Below the pieces are notes generated by a model. It worked only from the letters and a program-made list of their open reading frames with translations. It was not told where the DNA came from and did no database searches. Of a DNA stretch of 64,000 nt, positions 1-12,649 are shown piece by piece (position 1 is the stretch's first letter; every line of letters begins with the position of its first letter). Position numbers and translations under genes: made by a program. The stretch is from Brasenia schreberi (lineage: Eukaryota > Streptophyta > Magnoliopsida > Nymphaeales > Cabombaceae), in the NCBI GenBank assembly GCA_036023115.1, contig JAYKKT010000087.1:12664001-12728000 (forward strand). The letters are read 5' to 3'.

Positions 1-75
1 AGGTTAGATAAACTCATCAAAATCAACCAGAAAACAATATGTGCAGAGATAATCAACAGGATTTGAAACCCATAC

Positions 76-3000
76 CTCCGTTAAACATTGAAGAGTTAAG
101 TTCCGGTATGATGCAACAGGGAAGAACTTTAAAAGTGTTTCCAGCTATTTTCCCCATAACCAAAAACATGTTAATTTAACATGCAAGTAAAGCTTCACAA
201 GAATAGACTCTAAACATCCCAAAATTACAGAAGAACTGACCAATGGAGATTCAAAAATATAGCCCAGAGGGATCCATGATAGGAATGCATGAAGTGTGGC
301 CAGTGTTGCCTTTATAAGCTCCGTTCTTTGTGAGACAGACAGCACATATAAGCATAACTCATGTATAAGCTGAAATTCACTGCCACAAGAACAAATCACA
401 GAAAGGTTAAGGTTGATTCGTAGTATCAACTATACATACACCAATACAGTACTTGTTGGCTCAAAAAAAAATGAAAAGAATAAATAAAATAAATTGAGAG
501 TTGCCATAAAGAAATTCACTTGTCACCTGTTCAAAGATTGCTTCAATTCTTTGATTTTTTGCTGTGTCATCTCTCCTCTTGAAAAATCAAATACCTCCTC
601 GCTGAGAAGCTGGCAGTAGCAAATTATATGTTAGCCAAACATCACAAGTGCATTATAAGCAACACATAGCAACAGCTGTTAATTCTAGTCGAAGTAACAG
701 TGGAGGAAAGCAGATGAACCAAAACCAAATATCAATCATTTGATATTACCTTTAAAATAGCCATGCAATTCTCACATATTGTTTCACTACTCTTCGCAGC
801 TGAAACAAGATCAGAAATAAATGAAGGCCATCTAGCAGGCCATTCATGTTTTAAAACCTGCAATATACAAAAAGAATTGTGGAATCAAGGTTTGTTACCA
901 AGGCAAACAGAGAGTTTGCAAAAATAAATAGCATAGAGTGCCAAAAGTTAGAAGTATTTATGTAGCAAGACCTAATGCTCAATAGTTAAACACCTGAAAG
1001 ATTTTAAAAAGTTCAAATTTCTATTTCAGAAATCTGTGTATTCATACATGCGATGTCGATTTTATGCAAAATGCTAAGAAACAAACAAACAAAATCACAT
1101 CATAAATACTGTAAAGAAAAATTAACCTGAGAAAGAAACTAACAAGAGTAACGGTCCTTACCTGGACAAGTATAATGTTAAGTTTGTTGACATAAAGCCT
1201 TTCCCGCCTAAAGGAGAGCTCATTACTTGAAAGCTATTTTATGACACAAACCATTTATAAAAAAGAGTGAAAAGGCAGAACATTGTGATGAAAATCACCA
1301 AATCATGCAATTTATCTATTATAACACCATATAAGCTTCCTTAGAAATATGTTTGACTGTAAAAAGAAATGAACAACGTTACTTACTTGCACAATGAGAT
1401 CGGAAATGTAATTTTTTATCCCATCTCGTTGTTCAACAGGCAATGCATTCCATCGATATTTAATGACACCTTCTAGGACCTACATTTCAATGAAAAAAAG
1501 ATGAGGATTTATTGCAAATGAGGACATTGAGATGGACAACTTTATTTATCGGGAGAGAAGAGAGCAAAAAGAGCAATGAGATGGATAAACTTCATCCTTC
1601 TATCTTTTAGAATAGAAAACTAATAGGAGAATGTGAACCAAATTCATATGTCTTGGAAATAAACACCAAGTATATGACCCATATGGTCGGATGGATACTT
1701 CATACATAACAGCCCCAAAATTTTGCGAAGAGCTCCCAAGATTCAACATCTTTCCATTATAATGCATAATTAGTATGGCTCAACATATTAGTAATGAGAC
1801 CCTTCATCAGCAAGTGTTATATTTTCTGTTTGTTCCTTAACTGTAGTTGAGTAGCCATCGATAATTGAAAGTCCTTCAAATGAAACATGTTTTTGACACC
1901 AACCTCAAGGATATCCCATGACTAGTACCTGAAAGTTTGAGTCTGGGGAATAGGCGAAAGCAAACTCTGCCAGGCGAAAGCAAACTCTGCCATGAATAAC
2001 AAATAACTGTCTCATTCACTTATATGTGCATCATGAGTCATGACAGCATGCCTTCCAGAATAGTTTATTCTGATCACTAAGATTGCATAGATTCATTTGT
2101 GAATAGGATCACTTCCCTCCGTCTCTTCATAGGTGAATTGCCATTATCCTATCCTTTATGTTTTTCATTATGATTTTCTAGTCATTAGCATTTTAAGATA
2201 CTTGTTCTTAAATGAACCATTTTCGACCATTAGAATGACTACACCTTACAGGGGCATGCACTCTAGAACTTCTGCTATCTACCATGTTTAGGATGTTCTT
2301 CTGAGAATTCCATTTCTTAAGGCAAAGTGAACAGGAAGAAATAAAAACATATAACTGGTTAGAGAGAAACATTATGTAAATCCAAAGAACCCAAAAAAAC
2401 AATAGTCTATGTTGTAAATTTGTAATTTTGAAAAAAAGAAAAGTGTAAGGAAGTGAATAACAATATCAAGAAACATCATTTGGCGGTTGTGTGCATGAAC
2501 ATCTCAGGATACAAAATGACACATGGAGAAATATGGTAAAGTCCTCCTTCCAATTTTAAAAGGATACGGCTTCAATCAGATCACAGAATGCAGTGCATAA
2601 AAGTAGCCAGTAAGACATTTCTTAATTGAATTTCTTTGAAATACACATTCATTCACTATCCTCTCTCAAGACATTAGCAAACGGATGACTTACCTGAAGA
2701 GCAAAGAACTTCGTATTAAGATTTTGCGAGCTTTGTAGAATGTGAACTACTTGTAGCCATGTGTCAGAGTTATTCTGCAACTCACGCAGTATTTGATCTG
2801 CAGCAGCTCTCTGTCACAAAATCATTTATTCCAGTCAGCAGCAGAAATCTACAAATTTTGACTCATTTGAGTTCCTAACACAAGCTGATCCCATCTAGTA
2901 TGGGAAAAGGCTTAGTTGTTGTTGCTTTCCAAATGTAAACACCCATCACATTAAAAAAGTGTTAACCATAATCACAAACTCATACAGCTAGCACAATTCT

Positions 3001-5158
3001 TGCAGCCATATACAAATTTTGGTTTGGGACTTCAATGTAACTGAATGCAAGTTAATCTTAATCTTCACATCATAACTTAGGCTTTGTTTGAATGTTTTAT
3101 GTTCATTTTAGATCCAAAAGAAATAAGCCCTTCTAACCGATATTTTCATTTAGAAAGTAGAAAGAAGAAGTGTTTGGATGAATCTAAATTAAGTTGGTAA
3201 CCAAGGATGGTAGTGATGATTAGTTATGGTAATAGTGGCAGATTGGGGCGGTGGTGATGGTGGTTAATAATGGCAGCAGAGTTAGATGAAGGTGAATAGA
3301 TGATCACAAAGGAAGCAATAGGTAGAGGCAGATGATAGTAATGGAGGCAGCAGCAAATAATGCAGGAGTTTGTAACGGAGCATTGATGAAGGTGGCACGG
3401 ATTCGAGAAAGCAGGTGGTGGTGGTGGAAGGCAGGAAGTGGAGTGTGTCATGGTGGTGGTGAAAGTAATGGTGTATGGTGGTGGTGATAAGCAGTGGATG
3501 GTGCTGATCGAGTGATGGCAATTCACAATATGATGGCAGAGGCACAATGTGCCAGTGGGTGAGATAGTGAAGCCAGTGGCGGGATAGCTAGTGATTGGAG
3601 TTGCTAGAGGGGGGCAATGGAGAGGGGGGCTGGCAGCGGATGATGGTGGTGATGAAACTCATGATAGTATCAAAAATTATAACACAATGGAAAATTCATA
3701 AATATGCACCCGTATTTTTATTGCATAACTAAATCAACAATCCGCTATTAGTTTCTACTTAGAAAAAACAAAAGAAACTTGATCAACACAAAACAATGTA
3801 TTTTTTAGCCAAGATAGAAATAGCTTATTTGTAAAGGCATGCAAGGGGGCGTGGTGTGCGCTGTGTGTGGGGATTAGATTTGACAATATCCTTCCAAATG
3901 TGGGGGAAGGGGACAACCAGTAAGTTGACGTCCTGAAATCTTCTTCACTAGTTCTTGGAAGTTTCTCTGTGGGGAGTGCAGTTGCTAAAAACTCTTCAAC
4001 AGGAAATGAAGAAAATGGGAGGCACTGGATAAAAAGCAACCCTTTATCTGTTGGCATAATAAAAAAACTTGCAATTAATTTTGGAAACTGAAATAAGACT
4101 ATACAATGACCCTTCCAACAAACAACCACTGGTAACCAGTGACAAACTAAAGTTTCTTCTGGAATTTCCAGCTCTCATTTCCTTGTGAAAAGAACGCACT
4201 TAACACTGCATAAATACGGGTTATTACGTAAGATTTTGCAGTTAAATGATTTATTTTTAAGAACTTCCTTTTCATTCCTAGCTTTTACTCCTTCATAATA
4301 AAACACTTGTAATTAATTTTGAAAACTGAAATAAGACTATACAGTGACCCTTCCAACAAATACCACTGGTAACCAGTGACAAACTAAAGTTTTTGGTGGA
4401 ACTTCCAGATCTCTTTTCCTTGTGAAAATAACGCACTTAATACTGCAAAAGTACAGGTTATTATGTAGGATTTTAAGGTTAAATAATTAATTTTTAAGAA
4501 CTTCCGTTTCATTCCTAGCTTTTACTCTTTATTGTTCATGGACATCCAGAATTCCCTTTCACATACTTCTCCTTCTCCAATGAAATTACACTCTCGTCTC
4601 CTTAGGTTGATAGTGGTTGCTCTAAGTAGCTTCCACTTTTGGGCTGCTGTTGATGTTCCAAAGAAGAATGAGGGGAGGAAAAAAGTACCCAAAGCACTGA
4701 AACTACAAAATCCAATCCTATCACAACGATCACGCAATGAACAGCGGGGCCTCCATTCCGCAAACAAAACGAAGACACGAGACACAAGGAAAAACGGGCT
4801 CCCACACCATAAGAAGGCCTTCATATTTCAACCCCAGAACAGATCAGCTGCTGAAGCAAAATCAAGCACGAAAAAATGGAGAACATCCAGACGACGACAG
4901 GAAAAACGTCCACCCAACCAATGCAGCACGGTTCACAAACAACTTCCAAAACCGGACACACCACCTACGAGAATGCGAGTGAATGCCTAATCTTTAAAGA
5001 GGAAAAACAACAGTGCGAGCATCCACAACGAGACGAACATAAGCGACGCAGAAGAAGCGTACCTCTTCCCTGGATCCCGTGCCGTAAAAAGCGGCGACGG
5101 TGGCATCCAGAAGAGGGACGTCGATCGGTTGACTGAGGTCTCTGAGTTTGTCCGCCAT
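76..5158 (-). CDS. XPO1: Exportin-1 (XPO1/CRM1), N-terminal part, cut by window edge
   Basis: Nuclear export receptor that binds leucine-rich export signals with Ran-GTP and carries proteins through the nuclear pore. Eight coding exons can be placed on the minus strand: 5063-5158, 2694-2810, 1387-1479, 1162-1233, 750-857, 527-609, 241-379 and 76-144. All have GT/AG borders and phases that join without a break into 259 residues. The protein starts MADKLRDLSQPIDVPLLDAT, which is how plant exportin-1 begins; exon 2 (RAAADQILRELQ) opens the importin-beta N-terminal domain. Later exons carry KYRWNALPVEQRDG, WPARWPSFISDL and SWIPLGYIFES, all typical of the family. The usual length is about 1,070 residues, so three quarters lie left of base 76. 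The donor after exon 7 (GTCAGT) is unusual. Intron 1 is long (2.25 kb). Start chosen because it matches the family N-terminus and has a telo-box just upstream. Confidence 0.95.
2882..2925 (+). mobile_element. RTE LINE 3'-tail remnant
   Basis: Contains CATCTAGTATGGGAAAAGG followed by CTTAGTTGTTGTTG. This is the last few dozen bases of the RTE family seen in full at 38455-41678. It sits in XPO1 intron 1 and has no coding content. Confidence 0.7.
3225..3660 (+). repeat. GGT/GATGGT-rich simple sequence in XPO1 intron 1
   Basis: About 430 bases dominated by TGGTGGTGG, GATGGTGG and GGCAG runs. Long open frames here encode only His/Pro/Ser-rich low-complexity sequence and are not genes. Confidence 0.6.
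4058..4530 (+). repeat. Tandem duplication of ~236 bp in XPO1 intron 1
   Basis: Copy 1 (about 4058-4291) and copy 2 (about 4294-4530) align along their whole length. Both carry GACCCTTCCAACAAA, CACTGGTAACCAGTGAC and ATTCCTAGCTTTTACTC. They differ by scattered substitutions and short indels. Each contains the perfect palindrome CACTGGTTACCAGTG or a near version of it (CACTGGTAACCAGTG). Confidence 0.85.
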
Positions 5159-5160
5159 CA

Positions 5161-5168
5161 AAACCCTA
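5161..5168 (-). promoter_or_regulatory. Telo-box upstream of XPO1 start
   Basis: The plus strand reads AAACCCTA three bases before the XPO1 start codon. This matches the plant telo-box found in the leader or promoter of many growth-related genes. The assignment rests on motif and position only. Confidence 0.4.
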
Positions 5169-7597
5169 GAATCGCCCCCAACAGCCGCAGGGGCAGCAAG
5201 CGCGGAGAGAGTAAAAGACCAAAAGAGACCCAATTTCTCAGAAGAACGAAGTACGCGAATAACTGCGACGGATGGGGAAAGAAACAGAGGGGAAAGGAAG
5301 TTTGAACCGGGAATTCCCCTCTCTCTCTCTCTTTCACTCACTCACATTGGGCGTCGCTCTTACCACGACGAGTGACGAGTTCGCCGTCTTTCGCCTCTTT
5401 TTACTTCTCATTTCCCCATAGCTCGCGGCATATGCACGCATTGTTTTTTCCCCGACATTCGTATTCTCGGAAATACTTTCACTCGTATACCGCCGGACGA
5501 AGACGTACTTTCCCCAGGCTACGTAGGCCTGGCCACTTAACACGGTAGGGACCGACACGAACCCGAACCTAAAAGTTTGAATTACTCGTTTGGCGGTGGG
5601 CGCATCTAAATATTTATTTGGGTTGTGGTGGTTATCCGACGGTCGCATCATGGGCTTTATATTAAAGCCCACGGTTGTTCTGTATTGCAACCTACAAATG
5701 CAAACTTGGTACTTACTAGGGGTTACTGTCTTCGTTCAACTTTTTTTTTGGGGTGGTGCCTTCTCTTTTTCATGATCTGGGTGATGTACGACTCCCCTCA
5801 TCGTAAATCCAGCATTGCCATTTGGGGAGTACCTGTTCTTAACACGAAAAGGAGACGAACGCAACACTAACATGACTCAAAACACAAAAGTTGATGGGAG
5901 CGTAAAACCTGCCACACTCAGCATCCATCATAGAAGGCCATACGCATGTCAATCAAAAGTAACACGAAGAAACGAATCGTGTTTGGTTTGACATGTTCCT
6001 GACACGATGCTACTGAAACACGAAATTGTGACCTTTTACATCCTTAATGATTGGGAAACTATTTTCTCTAATTTAATGTGAACAAAGTTCTCAGTACAAA
6101 GCAGTATGTTTATTATAATAATAACGAACAAAAGATTAAGAGAAGTATGCAGGACGTGCCTTCGTGTCTGGTCATGTGACTCCAGGCATACACCCGAAAT
6201 CACAGGTTTCCTTCAGTTGATCGTAAGCTCGTTTCGTTCTTATCAAGAACTATCAGAGAAGTAGACAATGGTTCTTCGGCTTGATCAACTTGTTTAGCGG
6301 GCCGTCTCCTAATTCATGCTTTGTGAGAGAACAGTTGGACTATAGTAATTGGAATGTAAATAAATCTTATCCAACACATCAGTCTTTAGATCATACTCTT
6401 ATTTTATGTTTTTTATCAAACAACAAATGCATATTCCATAGGTTTTGAGAAACACACGATCTGACTCCCTCTTCCCTATGAAACAAGAATAACGCAGCCG
6501 AAGTGAAGGAACAAAACCCCCTTCATCTTTGATAATTCTGTTGGGAAAAATCGTAGGCATCCATGCATAATGCATAATAACATAATATACAATGAATATA
6601 GACATGCATCAATCATAAACAAATACTGGAGATCCAAAATAAGTCATAATCAAGTCGTACAAAAAAAACAAGAGGAAAAGCAAAATCATAAACTTATCCG
6701 TGCGAGTCATCTTTGCCTTAGAGAAATCAGTGTCTCGCTATTAGTACATAGAGGTACATGCGCCTTCCTCTCATGATAAAACATACATACAACTGGAAAA
6801 ACATGTACCTAGCTTCGAGTCGACCTCGAACACACCTCAGTCGCCTATGACTACAGTAGAAAGAGGGACCTATTACCAGCACAGGGACAGAACCATGGGT
6901 ACAGAGGCAGGACCATGAGAATAGAGAGAGAGAGAGAGAGGAGAAAGAACAAACTAGTACTTAGGGAGGACCTCTAATCACCTATTTATAGGTGCACGTT
7001 TGGATCATTTTATCCTCAATCGTCTTGTCTTATCCTCAACCGCCCTACCTTATTTGAAACCACCTCATCTTATCTCTATCCGTGATCATGAAAATTTTGA
7101 CAGTTAGATAAAAAAAAATTCGTGCAAAAAGATAAATTAAGACCCAAACCCAAACCACAAGCTCAAGTTTAGCTCGGTCCGACATGCGTATGCTCGCATG
7201 TGGTATAATATGTCCTCCCCAAGCACTTTAAACTAAATTTCAAGAGCTCCCAACTATATGAAAGGACATGTGGATTTGTTACATCCATTAATATATCTCC
7301 TCTTGATCATCTATCGCAAAAATCTCTTATATTTTACTTTTAAAATTTTAGGACTTTTACTTATATTAATTAAATATATAGGGATACTAACATACATTTA
7401 ATGCACATCAAATGTACATCAAATCCAACATATTCACCGTTTAGTCTCCAAATTTTTGAAAGTTGAAGGCAACGATCACGATGGGTGAATTATGCCTCGG
7501 TTTTTTGCTTTGCTCTCCCAATCCAAGTGAAGAAGGCACGCACACACTCTACTAGAAAGTGTTTCTTCCCCTTAGTTCAAGATGGCACAACTCTGTT

Positions 7598-8646
7598 ATA
7601 AGAAGGAAACGGATTGTTCTTCTTGTAACAGTTTCCTCTTCCATCTGCTTTTTATTTCATATGATGGTAGGGAGGGACTTGACCCTTCTTGCTTGAGACA
7701 TAAATGCCCTTATAGGCATATGTAATTCTAACGTCTCCCACCTATAAATAATGAGCATTTACAGGCGTGCCTTATGATCACGGGTCACATCTTGATATCA
7801 CTTCTCTAGATTTTCATAGAAAAGCATGCGTCATGCAACCAATGAGTTCACACGTAAGTAAAAACTTCTTGATACACTAGAACGAGATGTTAAGATTGAT
7901 ATGTAAGTCATTGTATCCTAAACTCAATACATTACATCCATCAAGCAACATTTCTCATTAAAAGTTCTCTTTACAAAATTGCTTGATCTACACACATCTG
8001 TTCACTATTATGTATAAACTTCAACAAAGGTAAGTAGCATAATAGGTTGACCAGTGACCACAAGTTTCTGATGTAACATCAATTGGTCTTTCTTTCCCTA
8101 TTTGAATATCTCCATCGCAATCCAATTGTGTATCTAGACATGTCCCATAGGCCAAAACATTCATGACCATAAGCTAGTATGATAAAGTAGCATACACTAA
8201 ATCAAATCAAGATTTTGAAAAACAGTCAAAAGTAATAAGTAATAAAGATATAAATGAAACATTTTTTAAAGGCCTCAGGTCTCACACAATGGAGCACATG
8301 GCAGACTTGAAATATAGATATCATTGTATCAACATTGCTCCCACTATTATTGTCTCAACTCAGGTTAATCATCCTAAAAGACCACTCTTAGCTAACCGAG
8401 TAAGCATCTCTTGCCCTATTTATACTAGCCAGAAATATCATACATTTGGATCATCAACATCACAACCAGATGTTACAATAAAAGATAAACATAAACCAGT
8501 TAACATAAATCCCCTCTTGTAATCGTTCTTCCTCTTGTTAGAAGAAGGAAAAGGATTGTTCTTCTTGTAGTCGTTTCCTCTTCCATCAGTATGATGACAA
8601 GGAGGACTTGATGCATAAATGCCCTTATGGGCATGCATAAACCCAA
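7598..8646 (+). repeat. Diverged direct repeat pair
   Basis: Two copies (about 7598-7736 and 8538-8646) share AAGAAGGAAAAGGATTGTTC, then TTTCCTCTTCCATC, then AGGACTTGA and ATAAATGCCCTTAT. The ending GCCCTTATGGGC is self-complementary. The nature of the element is unknown. Confidence 0.6.
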
Positions 8647-9402
8647 CACCCTCCTAAAACAGTAAATGCTTTGAAATAGCAATCGTTTGGAACTTTTCTA
8701 GTTTCAGAGATACTTGTCAATTTTATGCCTTTATGGGCAGGTTTATGAACAATAAATGTCCTTATGGACAGGTTTATTGGAGTGGGAGGGAGCTCTTGTT
8801 GGTCGATGAGCAGGTGACATGATCGGATCAAATGGTTGCCTCGCAAAGATCATTCTGAATCAGCTCATTCAGATCGAATTGGTAAGATTAGATCGAAAGA
8901 GAAATTTGACTCGGGTTCATATTATGATCTTGTTATTCGATTGAACTGAATGCACGCCAAAATGGAAGCCATCGCCGAATATTGGCTATCACTTCACAGA
9001 GGAGTGATGTTTTAGACCAAACTGCAAGTGCATGACGAATGGCCTTTCTTGGCTAGCTGGGGAATTAGTACATACATGTGAGTATACGTGACCACTAGTT
9101 GGGAAATCTCTCTCTGAGAGAGAGAGAGTTGAATCCTGCAACTGCATACTCAAAGGATAGAGTACGCATATGTCGATCTAATCACACACACGCGTATTTG
9201 TATGTCACCTCATGATGTTTTGATTTGCTTCCATCTGATTCTTTGATTTTGTTGAAAAAGAAATGTCAAAACCTGATTTTGACAACAGCAAAGATGGATT
9301 CTAAGATAGACCTTAGAGCCAAGAGTTAATGGAAAATTTTCTCCAGATTTACAAGTGGGTGAAAAAGGAAACGGTTTCTCTTCTCCGATTGTTTGTTTAA
9401 TC

Positions 9403-9962
9403 TCAGCGAACAACGTCCTCGCCTTCAGTCGGTTGATTCTCCTGAGAGGTCTTGCTAGGCTCCGGTTCGGTGAGAGTCGATGAAGCTTTGGCCCTGGAAT
9501 CTTTGGATTCGGACCCTTCAGTGGACCCACCCGATGAGCCCTTCGGCCTCCGGGGGCGTGACTGTCTGGGCACCCCAGCTGAGTCTCGGCTAGGGGAGTC
9601 CACTGCGCTAGAGCCCTGAGTTGCACGTCGTCTTGAACGCCTCACCGATCCCTCGCTGGACTCATGGTTCGGGGAACCCGAGGGCGCGCCACTGGTGTGA
9701 TGACGGCTCCGTGGTTTCTGCACATCTGGTGAGTCTTGCGGCGAAGAGTCGGCCGGTGCTCCACCAGATGACTGGTGCAGCCTTGCATGTCTTGGAGCCC
9801 CTTGCGAGCCACGAGCCGATGTGATTTCAGCTTGCATGAGAGACTGTAAATCTGCAATCAGATGCCAATTGCTTGAGTTTTACAATCATAGCATACGCTG
9901 ATGCTCAAAAACTACATGGTAGACCATGGGAGGCAGTTTAACGTCTTAGAAGATGAGGCCCT

Positions 9963-9994
<32 letters not shown>

Positions 9995-12649
9995 CTAAAT
10001 CGGTTGCTTTCGTCGTTTTGCCCACAAGCCACCCTGCGTCGAGCATCCAATTATTATTACTGATCATCCAGTCGATTTAACAGTGGAGGGGACGAGTCTG
10101 TTGATATTTCAGGGATTTGAAGCGCTTGATTTGAATGTAAATGGCTAGCTTCAGAAAAAGAATTATATGCATTGGGTAATGTTAGCTAAATTATATACCC
10201 TGCAAAACCAAACTCCATATTGCTTAAATTTGTTTTTCTGAACTTATGCAGATCCAGAACATTTATTTTGCATGTCAATCATGCCTCGGATATACAATCA
10301 GGTTTGCGTACATGGTTCACCATCTCTCTCTCTCGCTCTCACACACACACACAACCGCGCGTGCACACACACACACACACACAAAAAGCATATTGGTTGG
10401 CAAACCCTTACCTTGTGAGGCAGAATTGGGTCCAACTAATTCCTTCATAGCTGTGGCAGGAGACAATGGAGCAGATGACAAATTCGCAGGTGATTTGAAT
10501 CCGTTCATCTGCATCGAAAAACAAGGAAATTATTGATAAGCTGAGTTGGGACTTGGGATTTATAGTTTCAAGTTCATTGCAGAAAAATTCGAACCCATAC
10601 CCAGCTTGGCGTGTTGTTTGAGTTAGAAGGGCCGTCCAACCCAATATGAGCCACATGTTTTACGTCAGTCGGGTATCCAATCACCATTTCATGTTCCTTC
10701 TCATCTTCTGAGTCTTCCATACCACAAGTGTAAACACATTCAAAATCTCAGTAAACTAATTGTTACCCAGATGACATGCTTTAATATTCTTACATTATTC
10801 CACATCAAGCCAACTCGATGCTAACAACTAATATTAACTATGAACAATATCAAGTCCAATCTTATAGCAATCAAATTTCTTATTGTGAATATTTATATCA
10901 CACGTATGCATAAGCCCTTCATATTTGTATCATGTACCAAGTAACATCTCCAAGCTAATCATCCACATTCTTGCTATGCAAAGAGATACATACATAAAAC
11001 ACATAAACATACATACACAGGCATGCATATGATACATACACATGCACACACATCACATTAACTTATGAACAAGCACAATCTGAGAGAAAGAAAGAAATGC
11101 CAATAATGTGAGATGAAGAATAAGTACTTACCAAAAATTTGTGATATGTATCTCAAGCCTTTGAGGAGGCCTTTCATTTTGTGGTTCATTTTCTCTGTTG
11201 CCAAGGGCCCAACCAGTCTAATGGCTTTCTCCCGGGCGTGCTGCTGTCGAGTACTTGCCAATTCTAAATCACCACGAAAATCAAATCCAAAGTCAAAACG
11301 ACTCTCAATACAACACAGTGGATTGGCAATCCGGCAAACAATCATCATGTGCACACAAGACGGCATTAATGTTACTTTTTAACACCAAATGTATTCGACC
11401 AATCAATACCCACAGTGAATGACACCCGGACGTGTGTGCATATATAGATATATGAGACTCCTGCTCTCTGCATGAATCTATATTGTTAAAAGATTGTAAG
11501 ATAGTTTTTCGCAGAGAGCAGGAACCTCTTTTATATATTTATATAATGTATATAACTATCTTAATAAAATGTTGTAAGAACCCTAAAAGGAGCGGATCTC
11601 ACATGCTAGGGGTTTCAACTTCTTGACGAAAAGGCCAGGAGTTTGATACCCGGGTGCGCATCTGTTAGGGGTCTGCCTAACCCCCATCTTGCATATGGAA
11701 AAATAAAAGATTGTAAGAGAAGTCTATTAACTACAGAGTTATGTAACAGCCCACAACGAGACAGTGCACTATTTTAGTGGCTTTGCTCTTTGATGAGAGG
11801 TCTGGGGTTCGATACAGGGTGTGCTTTAATATGTTAAACTTACGGCTTCAGGATGCAGCTTTCTAGGTCAGGCCACCTTAAATTTCCTCACATGTCTTCC
11901 CTTTAATTGGTCAGGATGACCCAAGCATTCTGGAAAGGATTCTGTCCTCTGCCATTGGATGACAACCATGTTAGATTGAGAAATGCTCCCATGGGAGACC
12001 TTGTGGTGGACTACTTGGCCTTTGGTTGTGGACACACACTACCAAATGAACGGCTGTGATTTGATCTAGGATGACTATTGTCCTGTGTCAGATTTCTGAT
12101 TTAATTTCGCGAGATGACCTGTAGAACCTGTGTTTGGCAATCTATGATGATCAGATACCCCATACAATTACAATGACATTGGCGTTAGAGCATGATAATT
12201 GACCGGGTAAGGCGGTTGTGAAGATGGGCTAGGAAAAGTAGTTCTTGGTTGTTTGTTTCGTCTTATCATGAAGTACATGACATTTGGACAAAATAGAGAG
12301 TGTTCTCAGAGACGAGTGAGAACTCTAACAATAGAGAGTGTTCTCAGAGACGAGTGAGAACTCTAACAATAGAGTGTGTTCTCAAAGACGCGTGAGAACT
12401 CTAACTTGGTGCAGCGCACCAATCAATGCTAAAGATGCCCACAGATGGTCCATGGGTCCCCATCTTAAAATCAGATCGGGTCGATAAAAAAGAGCGACAG
12501 GACAGATCCAATACAAAGCCAGCCAGCCAGCCAGCTCATTGAAGGGACTCACCCTTGGTGATGGAGACGTCGGAAACCGGCACCACCGCGCCTTTTGCCT
12601 CTACGTGACGTACCGAAACCGGCTCTGATGAGTTCGACTCCATGAGCAT
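9403..12649 (-). CDS. ROP-interactive CRIB motif protein (RIC family)
   Basis: Effector that binds active plant Rho GTPases (ROPs), usually at the plasma membrane, controlling cytoskeleton and polar growth. Exons: 12553-12649, 11132-11263, 10601-10707, 10412-10508 and 9403-9851; phases join to 293 residues. Exon 2 has the family's [16 protein letters not shown]. Exon 3 carries the CRIB core [14 protein letters not shown], and exons 3-4 read SWMNGFKSP, as in RIC9/10-like proteins. The C-terminal ~145 residues are Ser/Arg/Pro rich, with about three loose repeats of the type SSxxxSPxxDSxxVPxxSRxR. Exon 1 adds an N-terminal extension ([10 protein letters not shown]...) that most RICs lack, so translation may instead begin at the exon 2 Met before NHKMKGLL, making exon 1 a leader. 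Stop TGA at 9403-9405. A 32-base G run lies in intron 4. Confidence 0.88.
9963..9994 (+). repeat. Poly(G) run of 32 in RIC intron 4
   Basis: Thirty-two consecutive G on the plus strand (C on the transcribed sense strand of the RIC gene). Very unusual in plant DNA and a common place for length errors in assembly. Confidence 0.9.
10321..10384 (+). repeat. Compound (CT)n-(CA)n microsatellite
   Basis: CT run followed by two CA runs separated by a short CCGCGCGTG interruption, in RIC intron 4, just below exon 4. Confidence 0.9.
11459..11523. repeat. Foldback with 13 bp arms in RIC intron 1
   Basis: TCCTGCTCTCTGC at 11459-11471 is the exact reverse complement of GCAGAGAGCAGGA at 11511-11523. The loop is 39 bases and AT-rich TATATA stretches flank it on both sides. 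It may be the core of a small foldback or MITE remnant. Confidence 0.6.
11590..11860 (+). repeat. Two tRNA-like SINE remnants
   Basis: Two stretches have a tRNA B-box-like core: GGAGTTTGATACCCGG with GTGCGCATCTG (about 11640-11670), and GGGGTTCGATACAGGG with TGTGC (about 11807-11826). Each resembles the better copies at 23520-23600, 53752-53845 and 54505-54625. Ends are not clear. Confidence 0.4.
12292..12405 (+). repeat. Three tandem 38 bp hairpin units in RIC intron 1
   Basis: Units at 12292-12329, 12330-12367 and 12368-12405. Units 1 and 2 are identical; unit 3 has a few changes. Within each unit GTTCTCA and TGAGAAC are inverted, with flanking AGAG/CTCT able to extend the stem. They lie 150 bp downstream of RIC exon 1 in transcript order. 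Confidence 0.9.

Larger units (their letters stand above)
5159..9402. other. Intergenic: XPO1 upstream region and repeats
   Basis: No exon could be supported here. The first few hundred bases are the XPO1 leader and promoter, with a CT run at 5320-5333. A GA run lies at about 6924-6942. A diverged repeat pair lies at about 7598-7736 and 8538-8646, with CCCTTATGGGCA-type hairpins, and another related ATGTCCTTATGGACA at about 8753. A short CT/GA palindrome occurs at 9107-9127. Open frames in the span are short and show no family features. Confidence 0.5.

Noticed and set aside
3224..3547. Long minus-strand open frames rich in His, Pro, Ser and Thr
   Set aside because: They are translations of a GGT/GATGG simple repeat in XPO1 intron 1 and have no family features.
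4522..5141. Overlapping open frames on both strands just inside XPO1 intron 1
   Set aside because: They overlap the XPO1 start exon and its intron, show no domain, and contradict the clear XPO1 exon model.
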